A stretch of DNA of 8,187 nt, from assembly GCA_050485385.1 (NCBI GenBank), contig JBJHBG010000156.1:1-8187 (forward strand), read 5' to 3'. The notes beneath the pieces are model-generated. The model searched no databases. It saw nothing but the letters and a program-made list of their open reading frames with translations, and had not been told where the DNA came from. This document shows positions 1 to 6,092 of the stretch, in pieces (position 1 is the stretch's first letter; each line of letters begins with the position of its first letter). The translations under genes and the position numbers were made by a program. Source of the stretch: RECO01 sp050485385 (GTDB lineage Bacteria > Pseudomonadota > Alphaproteobacteria > Geminicoccales > Geminicoccaceae).

Positions 1-1
1 C

Positions 2-331
2 CGCGTGGCGCAGATCCGCAGCATGGGCATGGAAGGCCGGGCCGACCGCTACGCCGCGGCCCCGCCGATTGGCGGCGACCGCCGCGTCGTCGCGACGCTG
101 CACCTGGACGACCCGGTTGCCGTCGGCGAGGGTGCCCGGTTCTGCGACGTCGGCCGCACGGTCGAGGTCCGCATCGCCGGCCCCACCGCGCGCATGCTGG
201 AGCGCTGGGGCGAGCAGGTCGAGGCGTGGCTGCGGGATGCCCGCGACGCCGGCTGGGCGGCGGTGGATCGCCGCATCCAACCTGCCGCCGTGCCGGACGT
301 GCCGGGCGAGGACGCGGCGGATCGCGGCTGA
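2..331 (+). CDS. C-terminal part of a probable HlyD-family (membrane fusion) protein, 5' truncated by window edge
   Basis: The frame is open to the left edge, so the gene starts outside the window; the GTG at 5 is probably an internal valine codon. The visible 109 or so residues include a hydrophobic beta-rich stretch (VATLHLDDP, then FCDVGRTVEVRIAG), which resembles the last beta domain of HlyD/MFP periplasmic adaptors, where a 'vGr.v.vri' strand is usual. An amphipathic helix (ARMLERWGEQVEAWL) and a Pro/Asp-rich tail follow. The stop codon overlaps the start of the synthase gene by one base (TGATG), so the two are translationally coupled. Adaptors of this kind stand next to GT2 synthases in some exopolysaccharide systems (for example bgsB beside bgsA in Sinorhizobium meliloti), where they are thought to help export the chain across the envelope. 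The family call rests on a short fragment and on context. That it is a real, in-frame coding end is much surer than its family. Confidence 0.5.
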   Translation, partial: RVAQIRSMGMEGRADRYAAAPPIGGDRRVVATLHLDDPVAVGEGARFCDVGRTVEVRIAGPTARMLERWGEQVEAWLRDARDAGWAAVDRRIQPAAVPDVPGEDAADRG

Positions 332-2601
332 TGGACGGCCTCGAGGCCCTCGCGCCGCTGGGCTTGGCGCTCGGGCTCTACCTCCTGATCGCGAGCTTGG
401 CGCCGCGCACCAACAGTCTCGCCCGCAAGGCGATGATTCTCCTGGTGGTGGGCCTCTACGGACAATATCTCTGGTGGCGCGTCGGCGGCCTCTGGGCGGC
501 CGGCGGCGACGTCGGCATCTTCGCCTATACCGTCTTCGCGCTCGAAGTCCTGATCTTCTTCGAGACGCTGGTCACGTTCTGGACGGTAGCCACGCCCGCC
601 GACCGCAGTGGCGAGGCCGACCGCTCCGAAGCCTGGGTCGACGCCACGCCGGTGCATCGCCTGCCCCGCGTCGACGTCTTCATTCCGACCTACGACGAGG
701 GTCCGGAGGTGCTGGAGCGGACGGTGGTCGCGGCGAAGGCGCTCGACTACCCGAGGTTCCGCGTCTACGTGCTCGACGACGGGCGACGGGAGTGGGTGCG
801 CGAGCTGTGCGAGCAGCAGGGCGTCACCTGGATCACCCGGCCGGACAACCGGCACGCCAAGGCGGGCAACGTCAACCACGCGCTCGGCGTCACCGACGGC
901 GACCTGATCGCCCTGTTCGACGCCGACTTCTGCCCCAAGCCGCAGCTCCTGCGCCGCACGGTCGGCTTCTTCGCCGCCGACGACCGCATCGCCATCGTCC
1001 AGTTGCCGCAGACCTTCTTCAATCCCGATCCGATCCAGCTCAACCTCGGGGTGGCGCGCGTCTGGCCGGACGACCAGCGCGTGTTCTTCGAGCAGATCAT
1101 GCCGGCGCGCGACGCCCGCGACCTCGCCTTCTGCTGCGGCTCGAACGCCGTCATGCGGCGCGACCGCCTCTTGGCCATCGGCGGCATGCCGACCGAGAGT
1201 GTCACCGAGGACATCCTCACCACGCTCGTCCAGCTCCGCCGCGGCTGGATCACCCGCTACCTGAACGAACCGCTGGCGCTGGGCCTCTGCCCGGAGAGCC
1301 TCGACGCGTTCCTGGTGCAGCGACGACGCTGGTGCCGGGGCAACCTCCAGTTGGTCTTCTCGCGGGTGGGACCGCTCGGACGCCGGGGGCTTGGTCTCGG
1401 CCAGCGGCTCGCCTTCCTTCCGCTCTACTGGGGCGTGGGGCTCCCGACCCGCCTGTTCCTGTCGCTCGTGCCCGGCGCGTTTCTCTGGTTCGGCCTCACC
1501 CCCATCCCCGGTGCCGGGGTGCTGGACATCGTGGCGCATCTGCTGCCGCTGGTGGTGGTGTCGCTCCTGGCCTCGAACTGGCTGATGCCGGGCGCCTATC
1601 TGCCGATCGTCTCCGCGGCACACCACTTCTATCTCGGGCTTCGGCTGCTGCCGACCGTTGCCAGGACCGCGATCAAGCCGTTCGGCGAGCCCTTCCGTGT
1701 GACTCCGAAGGGTCGCAAGACCAAGGCCGGCACCGACGGCTTCGCCGTCCTGGTGGCCATTGCCTTCGCCGCGTTCAATCTCGGCGGTGTCCTGTTGCAG
1801 CTCGATCCCGATCGATCGCGCGTCGCCGAACCGATGCTGGCCGACCTCGCCACGTATTGGGCGCTCTGCAACGTGCTGGTGATGCTGGTCGTCTTCACCC
1901 TCGCCATCGAGCGGCCCCGGCTGCGCGGCGAGGAACGCTTTCCGGTCGATCTCGAAGCCGAGGTCGCGGTGTTCGGCCGGCCGGAGCCGGTGCGCATCGT
2001 GGACCTGTCCCGCCACGGCGCCCGCCTCGTCGGGGTGCCGGCCGACGTCGCGCTGGGCGACCTTCTGCATCTGCGCCCGAATGCTGGCGGCGCCGAGGCG
2101 GCCTCGTTCCTTGCCGAGATCTGCCATCTGGCGAACGGCGAGGCCGGCGTGCGGCTCGTCGGCAAGAACGTCGTCGGCGACCACTGGCTGCTTGCGACTC
2201 TCGGCCGGATGCGGCGCTTCGCGGGCGACCAGAGCCGCACCGAACCTCGCCAGGCGGTGGACGTGGCGGCAACGGCCGCCTCGGTCGAACGCCGCTTCGA
2301 CGCCCGCTGCGACGACCTTTCCGTCAGCGGGATGCGCCTGCGGGCGGCAGGCGCCGCGCCCGAACCCGGAGCCCGTCTCGCCATCACGATCGCCGGCGTG
2401 CCCCTGCTCGACGGGCGCGTCGTCAACACCGACCACCGCGGCCTCGGCGTCGCCTTCGACGGGCCCGACGGCGAGCGTCGCGAAGCCCTCGTGCGGCTCC
2501 TGTTCGGCCGCGACGTGGCGCCGCCGAGCATCCCGCCGCACCAAGGCCCCGAAGTCCTGTGGGCGTTGGCGCGACGCATGTGGGGGCCTGCCGCCGCCTG
2601 A
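331..2601 (+). CDS. Cellulose-synthase-like GT2 polysaccharide synthase with two C-terminal PilZ modules
   Basis: A 756-residue inner-membrane processive beta-glycosyltransferase that would polymerise a nucleotide sugar and thread the chain across the membrane. About three membrane helices (8-25, 35-52, 62-86) precede the GT2 domain, with TYDE at 120-123, DD at 149-150, HAKAGN at 175-180, DAD at 197-199, FFNPDP at 229-234, TED at 292-294 and QRRRW at 330-334. More membrane helices follow (about 355-445, 471-490, 508-526), and the BcsA gating-loop signature FxVTxK is at 455-460. The cytoplasmic tail holds two PilZ-like modules: RxxxR at 532-536 with DLSRHG at 558-563, and RxxxR at 636-640 with DLSVSG at 662-667. 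This implies activation by c-di-GMP. The ATG at 331 is chosen because it overlaps the upstream stop (TGATG); an in-frame extension to 226 would run far into that gene. The product could be cellulose, mixed-linkage glucan or another beta-glucan. No bcsB or bcsC is visible, so no symbol is given. Confidence 0.93.
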   Translation: MDGLEALAPLGLALGLYLLIASLAPRTNSLARKAMILLVVGLYGQYLWWRVGGLWAAGGDVGIFAYTVFALEVLIFFETLVTFWTVATPADRSGEADRSEAWVDATPVHRLPRVDVFIPTYDEGPEVLERTVVAAKALDYPRFRVYVLDDGRREWVRELCEQQGVTWITRPDNRHAKAGNVNHALGVTDGDLIALFDADFCPKPQLLRRTVGFFAADDRIAIVQLPQTFFNPDPIQLNLGVARVWPDDQRVFFEQIMPARDARDLAFCCGSNAVMRRDRLLAIGGMPTESVTEDILTTLVQLRRGWITRYLNEPLALGLCPESLDAFLVQRRRWCRGNLQLVFSRVGPLGRRGLGLGQRLAFLPLYWGVGLPTRLFLSLVPGAFLWFGLTPIPGAGVLDIVAHLLPLVVVSLLASNWLMPGAYLPIVSAAHHFYLGLRLLPTVARTAIKPFGEPFRVTPKGRKTKAGTDGFAVLVAIAFAAFNLGGVLLQLDPDRSRVAEPMLADLATYWALCNVLVMLVVFTLAIERPRLRGEERFPVDLEAEVAVFGRPEPVRIVDLSRHGARLVGVPADVALGDLLHLRPNAGGAEAASFLAEICHLANGEAGVRLVGKNVVGDHWLLATLGRMRRFAGDQSRTEPRQAVDVAATAASVERRFDARCDDLSVSGMRLRAAGAAPEPGARLAITIAGVPLLDGRVVNTDHRGLGVAFDGPDGERREALVRLLFGRDVAPPSIPPHQGPEVLWALARRMWGPAAA

Positions 2602-2612
2602 CCGCGTCGCTC

Positions 2613-3131
2613 TCAGCCGGCCAGGTCGCGCAACAGCACCCGCGCACGGGCACGAACCGACGGCGCCGGATCGGCGAGCGCGGTCTCCAGGCAAGCCCGC
2701 GCTTCGGGGGCGAGCGCCGGAAACCGCACCGCCAGGGCGGCGAGCCCGTCGAGCGCCGCCGCGCGGACGTGCCGGTGCGGATCGGCGGCAAGGCGTTGCA
2801 GGCTGGCCGCGGCGGCGGCTGCCGCGTCGGGCGGCGTGCGGAGATTGCGCACGGCGCCGCAGAGGTACAGCCGGACCTGCCAGGCTCCTTCCTGCTCCAG
2901 GCGAGCGACGATCGTCCGCCGCTCCGCCGGCAGCAGCGGCAGCCCCCGCTCCAGGAACCTCGCCAGCACCCACGACGCCGCGATGCGCGCGGCCTCGTCG
3001 CCCACCTGGAGGAGTACGACCAAACCCGCCAGATCGTCGGCGGTGGGCTCGAACGCAGCTACCACCGGCGCGAGCACCGAAGGGTCGGCGCCGTCGAACG
3101 CGGCGATGGCGCGGCTCAGGCGGTCGGGCAA
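2613..3131 (-). CDS. HEAT-repeat-like protein of unknown function (TTG start)
   Basis: A 172-residue, Ala/Leu/Arg-rich, all-helical protein without signal peptide or membrane segment, so probably cytoplasmic. Helical pairs with the HEAT/PBS-lyase rhythm are clearest near the C-terminus: ADPHRHVRAAALDGLAALA around 117-135 and ADPAPSVRARARVLLRDLA around 153-171, both with the 'DP..xVR..A...L' pattern. Similar but weaker repeats appear around 45-105. Such repeats serve as protein-binding scaffolds; the partner cannot be read from the sequence. TTG at 3131 is the only start before an in-frame TGA eight codons upstream, and a GAGGGGG Shine-Dalgarno lies 8 bases before it. The gene follows the Usp gene by 76 bases on the same strand and may be the last gene of the transporter operon. 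Its stop is 11 bases from the stop of the convergent synthase gene. Confidence 0.8.
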   Translation of the reverse strand: MPDRLSRAIAAFDGADPSVLAPVVAAFEPTADDLAGLVVLLQVGDEAARIAASWVLARFLERGLPLLPAERRTIVARLEQEGAWQVRLYLCGAVRNLRTPPDAAAAAAASLQRLAADPHRHVRAAALDGLAALAVRFPALAPEARACLETALADPAPSVRARARVLLRDLAG

Positions 3132-3139
3132 GGGCGAGG

Positions 3140-3146
3140 CCCCCTC
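3140..3146 (-). promoter_or_regulatory. Shine-Dalgarno deciding the TTG start of the HEAT-like gene
   Basis: On the minus strand this reads GAGGGGG and ends 8 bases before the TTG codon at 3129-3131. With an in-frame stop just upstream and no ATG or GTG in between, it supports the TTG as the true start. Confidence 0.6.
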
Positions 3147-3190
3147 GTGCGGTCAGACCTCTCTCCCATAGGCCCCGACAGCACCACCGG

Positions 3191-3202
3191 CGAGCCGGCT
3201 CG
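3191..3202. repeat. Perfect 12-base palindrome between the usp and HEAT-like genes
   Basis: CGAGCCGGCTCG is its own reverse complement and begins 5 bases after the Usp stop codon. As RNA it would form only a 4-bp stem with a 4-base loop and has no U tract, so it is a poor terminator. It might be a protein-binding site or simply chance in GC-rich DNA. Confidence 0.3.
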
Positions 3203-3207
3203 TCCGC

Positions 3208-3603
3208 TCAGCGCACCACGTAGACCGAGCAGGACGCGTTGAGCACGACGGACGAAGCGTGCGAGCCGAGAACGACGTCGCTCAGCCGCGGGTTGTGCGA
3301 GCCCATCACGATCACGTCGGCCTTCACCCGTTCCGCCGCCTTGCAGATCTCGCGATGTTTGGTGCCGGCCTTGAGCTCGCCGGTCACCTCGAGGTCGTCG
3401 GGCACCACCGCCTTCATGAACTTGTCGAGTTCGGGCTTGTGGTGTTCCGGCAGCCGCGCGAGGTTCCGCTCGAGCCGCGGCACGACGTAGAGCACGTGCA
3501 GCTTGGCCCCGTGATGGCGGGCGAGTTCGATCGCCGTGTCGATCGACTTGCGCCACAACGCAGCCTTGGTCACATCGACCGGCAAGAGAACGGTCTTCAC
3601 CAT
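3208..3603 (-). CDS. Universal stress protein, UspA family, single domain
   Basis: 131 residues, the normal size of a one-domain Usp. The N-terminus (MVKTVLLPVDVT) gives the first strand and the nucleotide-contacting Asp10. The C-terminal region has VIVMGSHN, then VLGSHASSVV and CSVYVVR, the usual Usp ending in which a glycine loop binds ATP in one subclass. The canonical GxxG has become GSHN, so the second glycine is Asn, while the following GS is kept. The gene lies directly downstream of the BCCT transporter; its Shine-Dalgarno begins at the transporter's stop codon, so the two are almost certainly co-transcribed. In Halomonas elongata the Usp TeaD is encoded beside the ectoine TRAP transporter TeaABC and modulates it. 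By analogy (inference), this Usp may tune osmolyte uptake. The family is certain; whether it binds ATP is not. Confidence 0.94.
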   Translation of the reverse strand: MVKTVLLPVDVTKAALWRKSIDTAIELARHHGAKLHVLYVVPRLERNLARLPEHHKPELDKFMKAVVPDDLEVTGELKAGTKHREICKAAERVKADVIVMGSHNPRLSDVVLGSHASSVVLNASCSVYVVR

Positions 3604-3607
3604 GTCG

Positions 3608-3616
3608 CCTCCCCCC
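3608..3616 (-). promoter_or_regulatory. Strong Shine-Dalgarno of the usp gene, abutting the BCCT stop codon
   Basis: The minus strand reads GGGGGGAGG, ending 4 bases before the usp ATG and sharing its first base with the last base of the transporter's TAG stop (3616-3618). A ribosome terminating on the transporter would sit on this site, which suggests translational coupling. Confidence 0.7.
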
Positions 3617-5364
3617 TAACCGGCCGCCTGGGCGCGCGCCTCGCGCAGGATCCGCTTCTCGTCGCGCAGGCCCATGACGATGGCGATGCACATCGCCAGT
3701 AGCACGATGGCGAACGGGAAGCCGGTGGCGATCGCCGCCGCCTGCAACGCCGCGAGCCCGCCGCCGAGCAGCAGCGTGATGGCCACCAGCCCCTCGAAGC
3801 AGCACCAGAAGATGCGCTGAATCACCGGGGCGTCGGTCTTGCCGCCGGAGGTGATGGTGTCGATCACCAAGGAGCCGCTGTCCGACGAGGTGATGAAGAA
3901 CACCAGAACGAGCACGATGCCGACGAACGAAACGATGCCGGTCAAGGGCAGGTTCTCGGCCATGAGGAACAAGGCCAGCTCGGGCGTCCAATCGGTGATG
4001 GCCTGCTGCACGCCCGTCAGCCCTTGGTCGAAGTACTGCCACATGGCGGTACCGCCGAAGGCGTTCATCCAGAGGATGGAGACACAGGTCGGGATCAGCA
4101 GCACGCAGATCAGGAACTCGCGCACCGTCCGGCCGCGCGAGACGCGGGCGATGAACATGCCGACGAACGGCGACCACGAGATCCACCACGCCCAGTAGAA
4201 CGTGGTCCAGCCGTGCATGAAGTCGACATCGTCGCGGCCGACGAAGTTGCTCAGCGCCGGCAGCGACTGGACGTAGAAGATGGCGCTGTCGAAGGCTCCG
4301 GAAAGGATCAGCCAGGTGGGGCCCATGACGACGACGAACAGCAGCAGCAGGAACGCCAGCACCATGTTGATCTCGGACAGGCGCTTCACGCCGGCATCGA
4401 TACCCGCAACCACCGAGACGAGGGCGACCAGCGTGATGGCGACGATGAGGACGACCCGCGTGGTATCGGTCTGGGCGATACCGAAGAGGTAGCCGAGGCC
4501 GGCCGTCGCCTGCTCGGCGCCGAAGCCGAGCGAGGTGGCGAGGCCGAACAGGGTAGCGAACACGGCGAGCGTGTCGATGACGTGGCCTGGCCAGCCCCAA
4601 ACCCGGTCGCCGAGGAGCGGAAAGAAGGCGGAGCGGATCGTCAGCGGCAGGCCCCGGTTGTAGGCGAAGAAGGCGAGCGCCAAGGCGACGATGGCGTAGA
4701 TGGCCCAAGGGTGCAGGCCCCAGTGGAACACGGTGGCGGCCATGCCGATGGCGCGGGCCGCCGCCTCGTCGGCCGGATCGATGCCGAGTGGTGGATAGAG
4801 GGCGTGGTACATCGGCTCGAGGACGCCGAAGAACATCAGACCGATGCCCATACCGGCGGCGAACAGCATCGCGAACCAGCCGAGATACGAGAAGTCGGGC
4901 TCGGCCCCCTCACCGCCCAGGCGAATGCTGCCGAAGGGCGAGACGATGAGGGCGAGGCACACCACCACGAAAATGTTGGCGGCACTCATGAACAGCCAGT
5001 CGAGCTGATTGGTCAGCCACGGCCGCAGCCAGCCGAAGAGTTCGCTCGCGTGCGCCTGGAAAACCAGCGCATAGGCGACGAAAGCGACGATGACGAGGCT
5101 GGAGACGACGAAAACAGGGTTGTGGATGTCCAAACCGAAAGGCTGGATGTTGTCCTGGCCGACCTCGTAATCGGTCTCGGCAGGAAAATCGACGTCGGGT
5201 TCGCTCAACCGGATCACTCCAGGTTCGAGGGTAGATGGGCGCACGACGCGGGTGCGCGAGGCTCTGAGCGAGCGGGGCGGGCGGACCGCCGACTTGGTTA
5301 CCGCCATGACATACCAAAAAGCGCGAGGGCGCAACCCGCGGACCGGATCGATCCGCCGGCCCAT
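3616..5364 (-). CDS. BCCT-family osmolyte transporter (betaine/choline/ectoine type)
   Basis: 582 residues with about twelve membrane helices, a roughly 80-residue hydrophilic N-terminus and a short basic C-terminal tail (from about 566). Family signatures are complete: GMGIGL at 171-176 in the third helix, the glycine-rich form typical of sodium-coupled BetP-like carriers; FHWGLHPW at 213-220; WAWWISWSPF at 391-400, supplying the tryptophans of the quaternary-ammonium aromatic box; and TSSDSG at 492-497 near the sodium site. It should import glycine betaine, choline, ectoine or a similar compatible solute with sodium; the exact substrate cannot be told. The C-terminal tail is shorter than BetP's osmosensing tail. 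ATG at 5364 is preferred because GGAG lies 8 bases upstream; ATG at 5307 (residue 20) is the alternative and has no clear ribosome site. It heads a probable operon with usp and the HEAT-like gene and is divergent from the 60-codon gene. Confidence 0.96.
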   Translation of the reverse strand: MGRRIDPVRGLRPRAFWYVMAVTKSAVRPPRSLRASRTRVVRPSTLEPGVIRLSEPDVDFPAETDYEVGQDNIQPFGLDIHNPVFVVSSLVIVAFVAYALVFQAHASELFGWLRPWLTNQLDWLFMSAANIFVVVCLALIVSPFGSIRLGGEGAEPDFSYLGWFAMLFAAGMGIGLMFFGVLEPMYHALYPPLGIDPADEAAARAIGMAATVFHWGLHPWAIYAIVALALAFFAYNRGLPLTIRSAFFPLLGDRVWGWPGHVIDTLAVFATLFGLATSLGFGAEQATAGLGYLFGIAQTDTTRVVLIVAITLVALVSVVAGIDAGVKRLSEINMVLAFLLLLFVVVMGPTWLILSGAFDSAIFYVQSLPALSNFVGRDDVDFMHGWTTFYWAWWISWSPFVGMFIARVSRGRTVREFLICVLLIPTCVSILWMNAFGGTAMWQYFDQGLTGVQQAITDWTPELALFLMAENLPLTGIVSFVGIVLVLVFFITSSDSGSLVIDTITSGGKTDAPVIQRIFWCCFEGLVAITLLLGGGLAALQAAAIATGFPFAIVLLAMCIAIVMGLRDEKRILREARAQAAG

Positions 5365-5420
5365 GCGTTGGTCTCCGATGGTCCGGCCGCGGGGGCGGGG
5401 CCAAATCCCGGAGGTCCACG
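5365..5420. promoter_or_regulatory. 56-base divergent intergenic region between the BCCT transporter and the small orphan gene
   Basis: Both ribosome binding sites lie here: GGAG for the transporter on the minus strand, and GGAGG at 5410-5414 for the small gene, 6 bases before its ATG. The rest is G-rich (CCGCGGGGGCGGGGCC). No convincing -35/-10 pair is visible in either direction, so promoters may lie partly inside the flanking coding sequences. A shared regulatory region is an inference from geometry only. Confidence 0.35.
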
Positions 5421-5603
5421 ATGAGCGACCAGCCGATCAACCCGGCCGAGCAGTTCCGTCAGCTGGCCAGCGACGGCGAGCGCATCGCCGAAGCCCTGCA
5501 TCAGAACGGCGCGCCGAACCAGGCCCAGGTGGTGGCCGCATTGGCGCACATCGTCCGCCAAGTGGCGGATCAGCTCGACACACCGTCCGATGGCGCCGCC
5601 TGA
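5421..5603 (+). CDS. Small hypothetical protein, 60 residues
   Basis: I do not recognise a family. The protein is soluble and acidic, begins MSDQPINPAEQF, and appears to be mainly two amphipathic helices (about 8-27 and 31-51, the second QAQVVAALAHIVRQVADQL) followed by a short polar/Ala tail. There is no signal peptide, membrane segment or cysteine. The start is well supported: GGAGG ends 6 bases before the ATG, one of the best ribosome sites in the window. It is divergent from the BCCT gene and precedes the cold-shock gene by 192 bases. Helix-pair proteins of this size may be dimeric adaptors or regulators, but nothing here identifies the role. A 195-codon reading frame on the other strand spans this gene and part of the cold-shock gene and is judged a shadow. 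Confidence 0.7.
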   Translation: MSDQPINPAEQFRQLASDGERIAEALHQNGAPNQAQVVAALAHIVRQVADQLDTPSDGAA

Positions 5604-5795
5604 TCGCAGGTCCAACTTTGGGGGGTGGACCAATCGGCCCTTGTGCCGGAGGCGGCGTCGGCGGATACTCCGCCGGTGAATCCTCTGCGAACGGCGACGG
5701 TCTGACCCTTCGGGGCCTGGGACGGTACGCTTCCAGGTACGATTCGATCCGTCCGGCAAGGTGCCGCGGCGACAACACTGAAAGGGACGACCCGT
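5604..5795 (+). other. 192-base gap: structured leader/promoter region of the cold-shock gene
   Basis: No gene is seen here. There are two inverted repeats: GGTCCA (5609-5614) with TGGACC (5626-5631), and CGGCGG (5659-5664) with CCGCCG (5670-5675) around a 5-base loop. A looser pair follows, GGACGG (5720-5725) with CCGTCC (5749-5754), enclosing a direct repeat of GGTACG at 5724 and 5736. A weak sigma-70-like pair, TTGTGC (5641) and GATACT (5664) spaced by 17 bases, would give a leader of about 120 bases. Long folded leaders are typical of temperature-controlled cspA mRNAs, so this may be a thermoresponsive 5' UTR (inference). AAAGGGA at 5781-5787 is the ribosome site. Confidence 0.4.
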
Positions 5796-6005
5796 ATGCC
5801 CATCGGTACGGTCAAGTGGTTCAACGCTACCAAAGGTTACGGCTTCATCCAGCCCGAGGGCGGTGGCGCCGACGTTTTCGTGCACATCTCGGCGGTCGAG
5901 CGCGCCGGCATGGACGGCCTGCGCGACGGCCAGAAGGTCAGCTTCGAGGAGAAGCGCGACCCGAAGCGCGGCAAGACGTCGGCCGAGAACCTGAAGGCCG
6001 TCTGA
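5796..6005 (+). CDS. Cold-shock protein, CspA family
   Basis: 69 residues, the normal length of a stand-alone cold-shock domain: a five-stranded OB-fold that binds single-stranded RNA/DNA and acts as an RNA chaperone. The start MPIGTVKWFN is typical. RNP1 is KGYGFI at 13-18 and RNP2 is VFVHI at 27-31, with the nucleic-acid-contacting aromatics Trp8, Phe9, Tyr15, Phe17, Phe28 and His30 present. The loop between them is GGGAD, slightly more glycine-rich than usual. AAAGGGA lies 8 bases before the ATG. It appears monocistronic: a long leader precedes it and an intrinsic terminator begins 35 bases after the stop. Its name within the csp paralogue set cannot be assigned, and it may be cold-induced, growth-phase-controlled or constitutive. 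Confidence 0.97.
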   Translation: MPIGTVKWFNATKGYGFIQPEGGGADVFVHISAVERAGMDGLRDGQKVSFEEKRDPKRGKTSAENLKAV

Positions 6006-6040
6006 GCCGACCGCCCCAGGGCGTTCGCAACGACGATCGT

Positions 6041-6080
6041 AGGGCGCGTCGCGGCTTCGCGGCGCGCCCTTCGTTGTTTG
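6041..6080 (+). terminator. Intrinsic terminator of the cold-shock gene
   Basis: AGGGCGCG (6041-6048) pairs with CGCGCCCT (6063-6070). After a T.G pair the stem continues with CGCG/CGCG and closes on a GCTT loop, giving 13 pairs in 30 bases. A T-rich tail, TCGTTGTTTG, follows. It sits 12 bases beyond the stop codon of the convergent secreted-protein gene, where the hairpin could also help, but no T tract exists in that direction. Confidence 0.85.
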
Positions 6081-6092
6081 CGCGACCGCCGC

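Noticed and set aside
226..330. Extension of the synthase by 35 residues upstream of ATG 331
   Set aside because: It would overlap about 105 bases of the HlyD-like coding end and add an Arg/Gly-rich, non-conserved segment. The TGATG overlap is the natural start.
49..2973. A 974-codon open frame on the minus strand antisense to the synthase
   Set aside because: It is rich in Arg, Ala, Gly, Gln and His without domain motifs, while the opposite strand encodes a complete synthase. Long stop-free antisense frames are expected with strongly G/C-biased third codon positions.
69..3242. A 1057-codon plus-strand open frame overlapping the synthase and the HEAT-like gene
   Set aside because: Low-complexity Arg/Ala/Pro/Gly translation with no family motif, crossing two well-supported genes in other frames.
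3116..4708. A 530-codon minus-strand frame over the BCCT and usp genes
   Set aside because: Same strand but a different frame from two genes with full family motifs; the translation is Arg/His-rich with no domain.
5609..5631. Hairpin GGTCCA/TGGACC as a terminator of the small gene
   Set aside because: Only a 6-bp stem with an 11-base loop and no T tract; noted as leader structure, not called as a terminator.
5298..5885. A 195-codon minus-strand frame antisense to the small gene and the cold-shock gene
   Set aside because: It overlaps the BCCT start, the small gene and the certain cold-shock gene, has no Shine-Dalgarno noted, and its translation matches nothing known.
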